A stretch of 64,000 nucleotides of DNA from Rhinopithecus roxellana (Eukaryota > Chordata > Mammalia > Primates > Cercopithecidae), in the NCBI RefSeq assembly GCF_007565055.1, contig NC_044550.1:91480174-91544173 (forward strand), in the 5' to 3' direction. The notes under the pieces are model-generated. The model worked only from the letters and a program-made list of their open reading frames with translations, was not told where the DNA came from and ran no database searches. Positions 1 through 10,204 of this stretch are shown one piece after another. Position 1 is the stretch's first letter. Each line of letters begins with the position of its first letter. A program made the position numbers and the translations under genes.

Positions 1-699
1 TTTAATCACACAATTATTTAAAAAAAGAGATTATACTATATTAAGTAATTAAATTATTCCTGAAGTAAATTCCAAAATGTGGACTCTTGCATATTTTAGA
101 ATCCATCATCAATACTTTTGTTTGTTTTTCCTTCCTAACTTTGGAAAGCTTAAGCAATGTAAGCAAAAAATATTTTTAAAAAATTGTTTGCCAGATTCTT
201 TCCGGTTAATCAGTTACTCACAGTATAGGCTATCACTCATCCCCTGGCTTAACCTAAACCACAGGACTCTCAAGTTCACATCTGATGCAGAAAACCACAA
301 ATGTTTAGGTCTCTCATCTTGTTCTTAATCTATTTTTTGATCCAATGTAATGTGAGCTACATATGGATTTTAAATTCTAGTAGCCACATAAAAATACTAT
401 TTTAAAAGAGGTATACTTTTAAAAATAGACTTTATTTTATAAAGCAGATTTTATCATATAGAAAATTGATATTATAATGCAAAGATAATGAAATCAGCTG
501 AGACTGTCAGACTTCATCAATTTGCTAGTATCACTATGTTTGTCATATTAAGTCCTCTGATACAAAAATATGAAATTTTATTCCATTTATTTAGAACTCC
601 TTTATTTTTTTCAAGGTGTTTTAGTTTTCAAAGAATAAGCATTGCACTTCTTTTGTTAAATTTAAACCTAAGGGTTTTATTCCATTCGATGTTACTTTA
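1..699. other. Unassigned AT-rich sequence
   Basis: No repeat family or gene is recognised with confidence. Around 340-410 the phrases gtgagctacatatgg and tagtagccacat recall a degenerate MER-type DNA-transposon fragment, but this is too short to name. The open frames at 77-328 and 488-700 have no protein character beyond AT-rich composition. Confidence 0.5.
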
Positions 700-955
700 A
701 ATTAATTTTTTTCTTAATTTCCTTTTTGGATTATTCATTGCAAGTGCATGGAAATATCATTGATTTTTGTATATTGATCCTGTATTCTCCTATCTTGCTG
801 AATTTGTTTATTAATTCTAATTCTTTTAGTGGACTCCTTAGAATTTTCTCTATACAGCACCATGTTATCCACAAGCAGAGATAGGGTTAACTTTATTTTG
901 AATGTGAATGTCTTTTATTTTTTCTTTCTTAATTTTCCTGGCTAGAAAGTCATTG
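700..955 (-). mobile_element. L1 ORF2 fragment (old L1)
   Basis: The plus strand reads as the reverse complement of the L1 ORF2 reverse-transcriptase region: tgatttttgtatattgatcc, then ttgctgaatttgttta, then a diverged form of the 'atgtcatctgcaaacagagat' stretch, then cctggctagaa. Divergence from young L1 is heavy and no frame stays open, so this is an old, dead, truncated copy. Both edges fade into unassigned sequence. Confidence 0.75.
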
Positions 956-959
956 TATA

Positions 960-1430
960 AGTCAGGGTTATCTGGTTATTCAAAGATATAGAACCAGTTT
1001 AAAAAAAAAAACAAAATGTGTGTGTGTCTTTGTGCGTGTGTGTATGTGAAAAGATTTATTACAATGAATTGGTTTATATAGTTTTGGAAGTGGGTGAATC
1101 AGAAATATACATGCAGACCAGGTGGCTGAAAATTCTGTAACAAGAGCTGTGTTACAGGAAGAATTTGTTCTTTAAAAATCCCCAATTTTGTTCTTTAGTG
1201 CTTTCAACTGATTGGATGAGGCTTATCTACATTATAGAGAATATTTTTTACTGAAAGTCACCTTACTGTAGATGTTAACGACGTCTACAAAATACCTTAA
1301 CAGCAACACATGTTAGTGTTTGATCAAATCTCTGGGCACTATGGCTTAGCCAAACTGACACACTAAACCAAGTATCAGAGTCTACTTCTTGTCAACTTGG
1401 TACCCATATATGTATTCTATCTCAATTTCT
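960..1430 (+). mobile_element. Decayed old interspersed repeat, family uncertain
   Basis: The order gtcagggttatctgg, agaacc, gatttatta, aattgg, then ttcaactgattggatgaggc, acattatagag and ctgggcactatggcttagcc matches a common mammalian repeat that opens with tcagggttctccagagaa. I recognise the pattern but cannot assign the family name with confidence. A TG-rich microsatellite has grown inside it. Confidence 0.45.
1016..1047. repeat. Imperfect (TG)n microsatellite
   Basis: Alternating TG with a few interruptions, lying inside the decayed repeat around it. Confidence 0.8.
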
Positions 1431-1639
1431 TAATATTTAAAATGGACATAATATCTAGCAAGATGATTTTTTATGAAAATTTGATATGATAAAGTATATA
1501 ATGTTATTAGTAAAACAATAAGCATATAGTAGTTGCTAAATAAACATCACCCTCTTTCCTGTATGTGTATATTTTTCTGTGAACATTCATTTAAATTATT
1601 CCTTCATTTATATCCCTTTTCTTGTTCGTTTTTCTTTTT

Positions 1640-2181
1640 TGAATTTTTTTATTATACTTTAAGTTCTAGGGTACATGTGCACAATGTGCAGGTTTGTTAC
1701 ATATGTATACATGTGCCATGTTGGTGTGCTGCACCCATTAACTCGTCATTTACATTATGTATATCTCCTAATGCTATCCCTCCCCACTACCCCCTCCCCA
1801 CAATAGGACCCAGTGTGTGATGTTCCCCTTCCTGTGTCCAAATGATCTCATTGTTCAATTTCCCACCTGTGAGTGATAACATGCTGTATTTGGTTTTCTG
1901 TTCTTGCAATAGTTTGCTGAGAATGATGGTTTCCAGTTGCATCCATGTCCCTACAAAGGACACGAACTCATCCTGTTTTATGGTTGCATAGTATTCCATG
2001 GTGTATATGTACCACATTTTCTTAATCCAGTCTGTCACTGATGGACATTTGAGTTGATTCCAAGTCTTTGCTATTGTGAATAATGCTGCACTAAACATAT
2101 GTGTGCATGTGTCTTTATATCAGCATGACTTATAATCCTTTGGATATATCCCCAGGAATGGGATGGCTGGGTCAAATGGTA
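1640..2181 (-). mobile_element. L1PA 3' end, 5'-truncated
   Basis: On the plus strand the element begins with a T-rich tail (the L1 poly(A)) and attatactttaagttctagg, then runs through the L1PA 3' UTR into the ORF2 C-terminus (tggtgtgctgcacccatta, catagtattccatgg, tgggatggctgggtcaaatgg). It stops abruptly at about 2181, the typical result of incomplete reverse transcription. Similarity to the young L1 consensus is high, so this is a primate-specific insertion. The minus-strand frame at 1787-2098 is the decayed ORF2 C-terminus. Confidence 0.9.
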
Positions 2182-3836
2182 AACAACTTTTGTTCAGGTC
2201 AGTTCTTTATTATGTGTCTGCCCTTTTAAAATATATTTTCAGGTCTGTATAATAACAACTGTTCCTTTTGATCCAGTAAATAATTCCAAATTCTAGCTCT
2301 GTTTACATGCCTATCCTGTTAAAAAATACAGTCAGTATTTACCCACTCTTACCTATTGAGTTCAAAATAAAATAATTATGATATTTCATGATAGAGCTTC
2401 TATCCAAACTCTTCTTATTTCATCATTAATACACAGTTCTGCATTTTTTCAGGAAGGTCTTACATTACATTACTGAAACCCCTCCTCAGACGCTGGTTTT
2501 CTTCAAATGGAATGCTCTTTGTATTTCAATCTGACCGCTTATTCTCACTCCAGAATAAAGGCTTGTTACATTTAGATTTGTATATTGTAATTTCAGTTCA
2601 TTATACAATGAGTAGAAGTGACACTCTGGTAAATTCTGTTCTACTCATTTGAGATAAGGTACTCCCATTAGAATTATAATTTCTCGTGAAATAAACATGA
2701 CCATTTTCTTTTTGTTAGTCAGATCTTCTTTGAGTTTTTTTCTTTTTGAGAGAACTTGACCCCCTATAGCTTACTTGGTTATCTTGTTTGACTATCTGAT
2801 TGTATTTATTTGAACTGAGATTTCTTGGATCAAATAAATATATGACTGTGTGAAACTCTCACAGATGTGTAAATTACAAATTTTGTATTACAGGACATTG
2901 GTAAGATTAAAAGAGCACATTAGCAAATAGATAAGGTCAATGATAATTAATAGAACAAACAGTCTACAGTTTGAATTGAGTTTTACTGAATTGAAGGTTA
3001 CTATAACATGCATCTTCACTACATTTTGAATGTAAATGATGTTGAAGAGGCTGAACAGAGAGGAAAGTTTGAACTGTAGATACCACAGTGTGATTATACA
3101 CAGCATTTTAGTTCAGTGTATAGATAATAATATTTCTAGTACCACAGTTTCACAATTTCAAAAGCTAGAATAGTCATGTCCAAATCTATAGTTTTTTTAA
3201 TTATTCAAAATAAACTCAAATAACTATCAAATCTAAAGTCTAGTATAGTAAACTAATGCATATGGTTCATGTATTTCTATCTTTTAATTCTAAAATTTTC
3301 AAGCAATAGATTACTAACTATAAAATCAACAACTCCTTAACAATCATTCTTGAATATAGGGATAATCTCTTCATGTTTATAAATTGTGTTATAATTTTTT
3401 TTAGTTCTATAAAAATCACATATTTTGTATTTTCCTGAGTTAATTCATACTATATACATAACTATAAATATTTAAGCATATATATGTGATTACTTTTAGT
3501 ATAATTATTTTATGTTAACTTATTTCAATTATGGCTGAAAGTTCTCTGGATCTATGTGAGAAACATTCTGAGATCAATTCAGCATGATAGAAATCTAAAG
3601 AATTAAATAGTAAGCAAGAAATTGAAATTCATATGTGGATACTGCCACTCATTCTATAAATAAGGATTTTGTATTCTGATAATTTGTACTAGGAAACAGA
3701 AGTTTTTTGTCCTCCTCGCTCAGTCATGCCCTCCATGGGCTTCATTATTTTATTTCACTTTCAAGACCTCAGACTAGGCACATATGCTCCCTAAATACAA
3801 TTTTTATCACTAGTCTCTATCACCTGCTACCCCAGT
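2182..3836. other. Unassigned AT-rich sequence
   Basis: I see no recognisable gene or repeat. Open frames here are short and low in complexity. Confidence 0.5.
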
Positions 3837-4011
3837 GCTCACAACTGCCACCACACCAGGCTATTTTGTTTGTTTTTTTGTTTGTTATTTTTAGAAAAGA
3901 CAGAGTTTCACCATGTTGGCTATGCTGGTCTCAAACTCCTGACCTCAAGTGATCCACCCATCTCAGCCTCCTAAAGTGCTGGGATTACAGGTGTGAACCA
4001 CCAAGCCCGGC
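3837..4011 (-). mobile_element. Alu fragment (left monomer)
   Basis: Reverse complement of the Alu left monomer: accacaccaggcta, gagtttcaccatgttggc, tcaaactcctgacctcaag, aaagtgctgggattacagg, ending at the Alu 5' end agcccggcc. The right monomer and A-tail are missing, so this is a partial copy. It sits at the left edge of the large L1M element. Confidence 0.9.
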
Positions 4012-5384
4012 CAGAAATACTCAAGAGCACTATATTATTCCTAACAAGACTTGCCCTCAGGTGAAACAAGTTAAACAGAGTTTAATCTGCTGGGATATTA
4101 TGAGAGATTAACTGACCTCTAGAGGGAAAATGCCTGACTCCGTTCAGTTGTAACTTTCTGCGTGTGAGAAATACCCAACTCCAGCCATTCTAGCTATACT
4201 GGCCCACCTACAGGGAGAGAGAAAAAAGCAGAAACGTTTGTGTAGATCACAGTCCAGAGGCATAGACTCACTAAAAGCCTCAGTGAGACCTAATCATAGG
4301 ACTATAAAATTCTTTCCCTACCCCACACCTTACCACCACATTACTAAAGGCCTATTTGTATTACTTCCTTTCATGTGGTACAGCATGTCTGGCTACCAAG
4401 AAAAAATTACAAGACATGCCAAAAGGAAAAATAATTAAAGAGACAGAGCAAGCATGACCAGATATGATAGAGATGTTGAAGTTATGATACTGGAAATTTA
4501 AAACAACTATAATTGATATGCTAAGACTATCTATAAAGGATATAGTAGATAGCATGAGAGAACAGATAAGCAATATAATCAGGGTGGAAATCCTACAAAA
4601 ATTCAAAAAGAAATGCTAGAGATCAAAAACACTGTAATAGAAATAAAGAATGCCTTTGATGGACTTACTAGTAGACTGAGCATTAGCCAAGTAAAGATTC
4701 TTTAACTTTGAGAACTTATGAACAGAAATTTCAAAGATGAAAAGTAAAAAGAACAAACTGAGAAAGAAAAACACAATATCCAAGAAACAACTACAAAAGA
4801 TGTAACATACACACAGTGTGAACACCAGAAGAAGAGCAAGAAAAAGGAACACAAGAAATATTTGAAACAATAATGACTATAAATTTCACCACATTAATGT
4901 TAGCACAACACAGATCCAGGAAGCTCAGAGAACACTAAGAAGAATAAACGCTAGTATAAGCTACACCAAGACATATTATTTCAAACTATATAAAATTAAT
5001 GATGAAGAAAAATTAAAGGAAGCCAGAGAATAAAAACACCTTTTCTATAGAGAGCCAAAGATAATAATTACATACAACTTCTTCTTAGAAACTATGCAAG
5101 CAGTAAGAGTGGAGTGAAATATGTAAAGCATTGAGTGAAAAAATAAAAACCATCAATCTAGAATTATATATCCTTTGAAATTATCTTTCAAAAACTGAAG
5201 GAGAAATGAAAACTATCTCAGACAAACAAAAATTGAGGGAATTTCTTGTCATTAAATCTAAGATGATTCTGTTATTATGTTATTCAAATTATTCATGAAG
5301 TGGTATATGGTTATTTGAAAGTGTCTTGGATTAATTATAAATGTATACTACAATCTATAGGGCAACCATTTACAAAATGAAAAA

Positions 5385-5585
5385 TTATTAGCTGGGTATG
5401 GTGGTGCACACTGTAGTCCTAACTACTTGAGAGGCTGAGGCAGGAGGATTGATTGAACCCAGGAGTTAGAAGCTGTAGTGAGCTATGATCACACTGCACT
5501 CTAGCCTGGACAACAGAGCAAGATCCTGTCTCAAAACAAACAAACAACAAAAAAAAAAGAGAGAAAAGAAAAGAAAGAAAAAAAT
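5385..5585 (+). mobile_element. Alu right-monomer fragment with A-rich tail
   Basis: Starts at attagctgggtatggtgg and continues through gaggctgaggcagg, cactgcactctagcctgg and atcctgtctc into an A-rich tail with CAAA and GAAA interruptions. Only the right half of an Alu is present; the sequence is AluJ- or FRAM-like. It lies in the L1M pre-ORF2 spacer. Confidence 0.85.
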
Positions 5586-5650
5586 AAATAGAAAATAGTA
5601 AATAATATGTTAGATAATGTGGATATTAATCCATGTATGTCAACAATCAT

Positions 5651-5964
5651 TTTCTTTTTTTTTTTATTATTTGTTTTTGAGACAGGGTCTTGTTCTGTTG
5701 CCCAGGTTGGGGTGCAGTGGTGCAGTCATGGCTCACTTCAGCCCTTTGAACTCCTGGGCTCAATCGCTCTTCCTGCCTAAACTTCCTGAGAGTTAGGACC
5801 ACAAGTGCACACCACCATACCTGGCTAATTTTTTAAATTAAATTTTTGTAGAGATGGGGTCTCACACGTTGCCCAGGTTAGTATTGAACTCCTGGGCTCA
5901 AGCAGTCCTACCGCCTCAGCCTCACAAAATTTTGGAATTATATGCATGAGCCACCATGCCCAGC
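5651..5964 (-). mobile_element. Full-length AluJ-like element
   Basis: T-rich head, then gagacagggtcttgttctgt, both monomers, and the Alu 5' end ccaccatgcccagct. AluJ-type wording (tcctgggctcaa, gtagagatggggtctc) suggests an old insertion. The L1M flanks read tcaacaatcatttt on the left and tcaataatcacttt on the right, a decayed target-site duplication of about 14 bp. Confidence 0.9.
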
Positions 5965-6094
5965 TCAATAATCACTTTGAGCATCAGTGATATAAGTGCA
6001 CCAATTTAGAGATAGAGATTGTCAGAGTGGATTAAAATACAAGACCCAACTATATATTATCTACTAGAAATCTATTAGAGTAGGTAGCAAGACA

Positions 6095-6204
6095 GACATG
6101 AGCAGGGCAGAAGAACACCACCAGAACTCTGTCTCTGTACAATAATATTTTTTCACAGCCAGACAGGAAAAGGCAGTCTCCTAATCCATAGAAAACACCT
6201 GAAG
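6095..6204 (+). mobile_element. ERV LTR, left part (interrupted)
   Basis: This stretch is not L1M. It begins exactly where L1M breaks off and ends with agaaaacacctgaag at 6190-6204, which recurs at 8481-8495 at the start of an LTR-like stretch. I infer that the two stretches are halves of one solo LTR that was later split. The orientation follows from the polyadenylation-type signal in the right half. Family is uncertain. Confidence 0.5.
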
Positions 6205-6500
6205 TGGACAGGTGCAATGGTTCACGCCTGTAATCACAGCACTTTGTGAGGCTGAGGCAGGTGGATCATGAGGTCAGGAGTTCAAGACCAGCCTGGCCAA
6301 TATGGTGAAACCCGGTCTTTACTAAAAATACAAAAAGGAAAAAAAAATTAGCTAGGGGTCGTGGCACACAAGAGGCTGAGACAGGAGAATCATTTGAACC
6401 CAGGAGGCAGAGGTTGCAGTGAGCTGAGATACTGCAGCCTGGGCAAGAGAGCAAGACTCTCAGAAGAAGGAGAAGGAGAGGTAGAGGGAGAGGGAGAGGG
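6205..6500 (+). mobile_element. Alu element with purine-rich degenerate tail
   Basis: Begins right after the 15-bp repeat with a diverged Alu 5' end (caatggttcacgcctgtaat) and reads through agaccagcctggccaatatg and gcagtgagctgagat to a tail that has become gaagga/gagagg repeats. About 30 bases are missing after gtcgtggcacac. It lies between the left target repeat and the inverted duplicate. Confidence 0.9.
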
Positions 6501-6544
6501 AAATTAAAGAAAACGATTAAAAAGCATAGTATCATAAATAAGTA

Positions 6545-8088
6545 AACCAGCAATGTCATTTATTACCGACTTCAAATATCAATAGATATTTGATTTTTTG
6601 TGGTATTTTCTTTCTAGAAATAAAGCTATTATGTGCATTCTTACACATACCTACTGGTACAGATGTGTAAGAATATTTCTAGGAATGAAATTGCATATAT
6701 TGAACTTCACAGGGTAATCCATAATTGTTTTCAAAAGTGTTTGTCTCCATTTATATTCCAATGAGAGTATTGTTCTAGTCATTATTAATGCTTGGTGTTT
6801 CTCCAAGTTACTAGTTTTGGGTGCTTATTGTTTTGTTTTTCAATCTGGTAAGTATGAAATGGTACTCAATTGTGTATTTAGTTTCTATTTTTCATATTAA
6901 TAATGATGCTGAGATTTCATAAAATCTTTATCAGCTAGTTTTATTTTTTCTTCTGTGAAATATTTGAACATGATTTTACCCCAGTGTTTTGTTGTAGTGC
7001 TTTTGTCCCTTACTGATAGATAGGCACATTTACATATTCTGAACACTAAAACATTTCTGGCTGTATGTGAAGCAAAGGTTTCCTGCCAGTTTTTCCCTTT
7101 CTGTTTATCCTTTATGTTGTTATGTTTACTTGTATAATGATGTTCTTGATTTAAATATAGTCAAATTTATCAGCATTTATTTTTATAATTTGAACATTAT
7201 GTTTCCTTATTACATTTTTAGAGAAATTTTAGGTTCAGAGCAAAAGGACAAAGTATAGAGATTTCCCCTACACCCGTGGGCTTATCATTATCAACGTGCC
7301 CCACCAACGTGTAGGCACCTAATTCTTACAATTAGGAGCCTACACGAATACATCATAAGTACCCAAAGCCCATAGTTACATTTGGATTCGCCGTTGATGT
7401 TGTACAATCTTTGAGTCTGGACATATGTAAAATGGCTGGTATCCAACATTATACTACCAAACAGAGCACTTTCACTGCCCTATAAATCCTCTGTGCTCTG
7501 CCTATTCAGCATTCTCTCCTCCCTAACCCCTTGGAACGACTGATCTTTTTCCTCTCTCCATGGCTGTGGCTTTGCCGTAATGCCATGTAGTGGGAATCAT
7601 ACAGCATGTAGTCTTTTCAGATTAGCTTATCTTGGTAATATGCATTTATGATTCTTCCATGTCTTTTGGTGCTTTGATATCTTACATCATTTTAGTGCTG
7701 AATAATATTTTATTGTTTGATGCATCACTGTTTATTCATTCACCTACAGAAGGAATCTTAGTTGCTTCCAAGCTTTGATCATTATAAATAAAGATGATAT
7801 AAACATCTGTGTGTGGATTTTTTATGTGAACATAACCTTTTAACTTCTTTAGGTAAAAATCAATCAGTGTGATTGCTGGATCATATTGTCAGAGGATATT
7901 TCCTTTTTTAAGAAATTGACAAACAGTCTTCCAAAGGGGCTATCTCGTTTTGAATTTCCTCCAGCAATGAATGAGAGTTTCTTCACATCTTTACCAGCAT
8001 TTGGTGTTATTAACATTTCAGATTTTGGCCATTCTAATAGGCATGTAGTGGTATCTAACTGTGTTAATTTGCATTTTTGTGATGAAAC
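6545..8088 (-). repeat. Inverted duplicate (left arm) of 10818-12375
   Basis: Read as reverse complement, this arm matches 10818-12375 almost base for base, about 90% by eye. It spans both the end of the L1M 3' UTR (junction near 7240) and the unrelated second L1 piece beyond it. Because it crosses that junction, it is a copy of this locus rather than two independent L1 insertions. The plus-strand frame 7886-8092 and the minus-strand frame 10811-11029 encode near-identical peptides (PKGL.RFEFPPA.NESFF), L1-derived sequence read antisense and not a gene. Confidence 0.9.
7309..7345. repeat. Fold-back hairpin private to the left arm
   Basis: gtgtaggcacctaatt, a 5-base spacer, then aattaggagcctacac: a 16-bp stem with one mismatch. 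The paralogous arm (11570-11620) lacks the left half and keeps the L1-like sequence taccactctggtgggg. Confidence 0.85.
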
Positions 8089-8162
8089 TTAGACATGATA
8101 TTAACATTAATATAATATTTGTTGGATTTTAATAAAACTATTCATTGCACAAATAATATAAC
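8086..8162 (+). repeat. Direct duplicate of 13086-13165
   Basis: Immediately after the inverted arm the sequence switches to a direct copy of non-repeat DNA at 13086-13165 (shared phrases: tattaacattaatat, atttgttggattttaat, aaactatt). Identity is about 85-90% by eye over roughly 77 bp. Matching a position just downstream of the inverted source is what a twin-primed copy of one plus-strand transcript would leave. Confidence 0.8.
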
Positions 8163-8165
8163 ACA

Positions 8166-8444
8166 TTTTTTTGCCTGTAATACCAGCACTTTGGGAGGGA
8201 GGCCGAGTCAGGCAGATCACAAGTTCAGGAGCTAGAGACCAGCCTGGCCAATATGGAGAAACCCCATTTCTACTAAAAACACCAAAAAAAATTAGTTGGG
8301 CAGGGTTGCGTGTGCCTGCCGTCCCAGCTACTCGGGAGGCTGAGACAAAAGAATCACTTGAACCCGGGAGGCGGAGGTTGCGGTGATCTGAGATCATGCC
8401 AGTGCACTCCAGCCTGGGCGACACAGTGAGACTCCGTCTCAAAG

Positions 8445-8473
<29 letters not shown>
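8166..8473 (+). mobile_element. AluS-like element, 5'-truncated, with poly(A)
   Basis: Starts within the Alu at gcctgtaataccagc, lacking about 20 bases, and runs to gcgacacagtgagactccgtc plus an A tract of about 30. Diagnostic positions (gttgcggtga, gcgacacagtgagac) differ from the Alu at 13166 (gcaacaagagcgaaac), so the two are separate insertions. The right 15-bp target repeat follows a few bases after its A-tail. Confidence 0.9.
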
Positions 8474-8478
<5 letters not shown>

Positions 8479-8480
8479 GA

Positions 8481-9030
8481 AGAAAACACCTGAAGTTGAT
8501 AATCAGCTTCCTGATAAGATCTCAGGAGTTAGGCGAGCAGGTTCAAGCATGCACACTAAGAGGCACACTAGCAGAGTTTAACTGGTGTATAACCCTCCTC
8601 CAGGGATGCTCAATTGTTAAGAGACAAAAAAAAAAAAAAAAATGCTTCAAGTGAGCATGCGCACAACTTTGGTAAGCACACTGGGCATGCAACCTTTTCC
8701 TAGTGCTGTCAGGCGGCTATGCATACAGATAGCCTGCTCCAAGAGAAGAATCAGGGGAAAAGAAATGCAAACCCTGGAACAGTGCCAATGTTTAAAACCC
8801 CAAGTCAAAGGTTGGATGGGGCATTTGCATTTGTCAAGTTGCCCACTTGGCCTTGTTCCAAGTCTACTTTGCTTCCTATTGTTCCGGCTTTAAAACATTT
8901 TAATAAACTTCACTTCTGCTCTAAACATCACCTTAGTTTCTTACTCTGCCTTCTACATCGCAGCTGAATTCTTTTCTCTGAGGAGGCAAGAATAGAGTTT
9001 GCTGCAGACCCATTTGATTCACTGCTGCTA
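8481..9030 (+). mobile_element. ERV LTR, right part (class I-like, uncertain family)
   Basis: Begins with the second copy of agaaaacacctgaag. It contains repeated agcatgcgcac/gggcatgc motifs, ggcatttgcatttgtcaagt, a signal-like tttaataaacttcac at about 8899, and ends ggaggcaagaatagagtttg ctgcagaccc, typical of ERV1 LTR 3' ends, possibly MER52-like. L1M resumes directly after. No internal ERV sequence is attached, so this is a solo LTR. Open frames at 8642-8967 lie within it and are not a gene. Confidence 0.6.
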
Positions 9031-10204
9031 AAAAACCATTCAAAATGTAATGACACTTATACATTAAAATTAAATGGATGGAGAAACATATACCATAATA
9101 ATACTAATGGAAAGGAAACAGGAGTGGCTATATTAATTTCAGACAGAACATAGTTTAAAGCAAAAAAATATATATCACAGATATAGAAGGGCATTAAATA
9201 ATGATAAAAAAAATCAATTCTCCAAGAAGGCAAAATAATCCTTAATATGTATGTGTGTAAAAGCAGAACATTAAACTGATAAAACTTCAAAGAGAAATAG
9301 ATAAACACCCTATCATATTGCAGATTTCAACACCCCACTATCAGAAATGAACAAAATTAGCAGGAAGAAAATTAGAATGGACATAGCTGAATTCAACCTG
9401 CCATCATACAACTGGATATAATTGACATCAATTGGCTACTTCATTGGACAATATTATACACATTCTTCTCAAGCTCACAAAGAATGTTCACCAACGTATT
9501 CCACATTCTGGACCATAAAACAAACCTTAACAAATTTAAAAGATAGAAATCATTCAGTGTCTGCTCTAAGACCGTGATGGAATTAAACCAGAAATCAGTG
9601 TTAGAAGGATAACAGAAAAATCACAAAATATGTAGCAATTACGCAACACACTTTTTAGTAACACAAGCCAAAGAAGAAATATCAAAGAAAATATAAAAAA
9701 AATTGAACTAAATAAAAATGAAAACATAACATCAAGATTTGGGGGATGCAGCAAAAGACAATACTTAAAGGAAAATTTGTAGCATTGAATAAATATATTA
9801 GAAAATAAGAAACAAGTTTCCTCTGAGAAAACTAGAAGAAAAAAGTTAATTTCAAAGTAAGCAGAAAAAAGAAATAGAATTAGGGCAGAAGTCAATGAAA
9901 TTGAAAATAAGAAAGCAGTAGAAAAATTCAATAAAAGTAGAAACCGCTTATTTGAAAAGATCAATAGAATTGGTAAACCTTAATTGAAGGTAATTTAATA
10001 AAAAGAGAGGACATAAATTACTATTACTGGAAATCAAAAGAAGACATCACTACAGATTCTATGGGCTTTAAAAGGAAAGTCAAAGAATACTATGAATAAT
10101 TCTATATCCACAAACATGAAAACCAAGATAAAATTGATCAATTTCTTGAAAGACAAAATTTGCCAGATCTCGCACAAAGAAAATTTGAGTAGCTCTAGAT
10201 CAAT
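9031..10204 (+). mobile_element. L1M ORF2 endonuclease and early RT region (second block)
   Basis: Continues the first L1M block in register. Phrases include aaatggatggagaaacatat, aggagtggctatattaat, ataattgacatcaattgg, catgaaaatgaaaacataac-type stretches, gtcaatgaaattgaaaat and tttgaaaagatcaatagaat. This is the stretch from the end of the endonuclease domain into the start of RT. Stops and frameshifts are frequent. At about 10204 the sequence jumps to the far end of ORF2, so the RT core is deleted. Confidence 0.85.

Larger units (their letters stand above)
4012..6094 (+). mobile_element. L1M 5' region, ORF1 and intergenic spacer (first block)
   Basis: The plus strand follows the old L1M 5' UTR (agtgagacctaatcatagga, ccaccacattactaaagg), the ORF1 region (atgctagagatcaaaaacac, aatgcctttgatggac, caggaagctcagagaacac, cagacaaacaaaaattgaggg), and the stretch before ORF2 (gaagtggtatatggttatttg, gattgtcagagtgga, acaagacccaactatat). 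Frames are broken throughout. Two Alus interrupt it. The element breaks off at about 6094 and resumes in register at about 9031, so a later 2.9-kb block landed inside it. Confidence 0.85.

Noticed and set aside
8642..8967. Overlapping 82-83 aa frames as a small gene
   Set aside because: They lie wholly in an ERV LTR-like sequence, with wording typical of LTR R/U5 regions.
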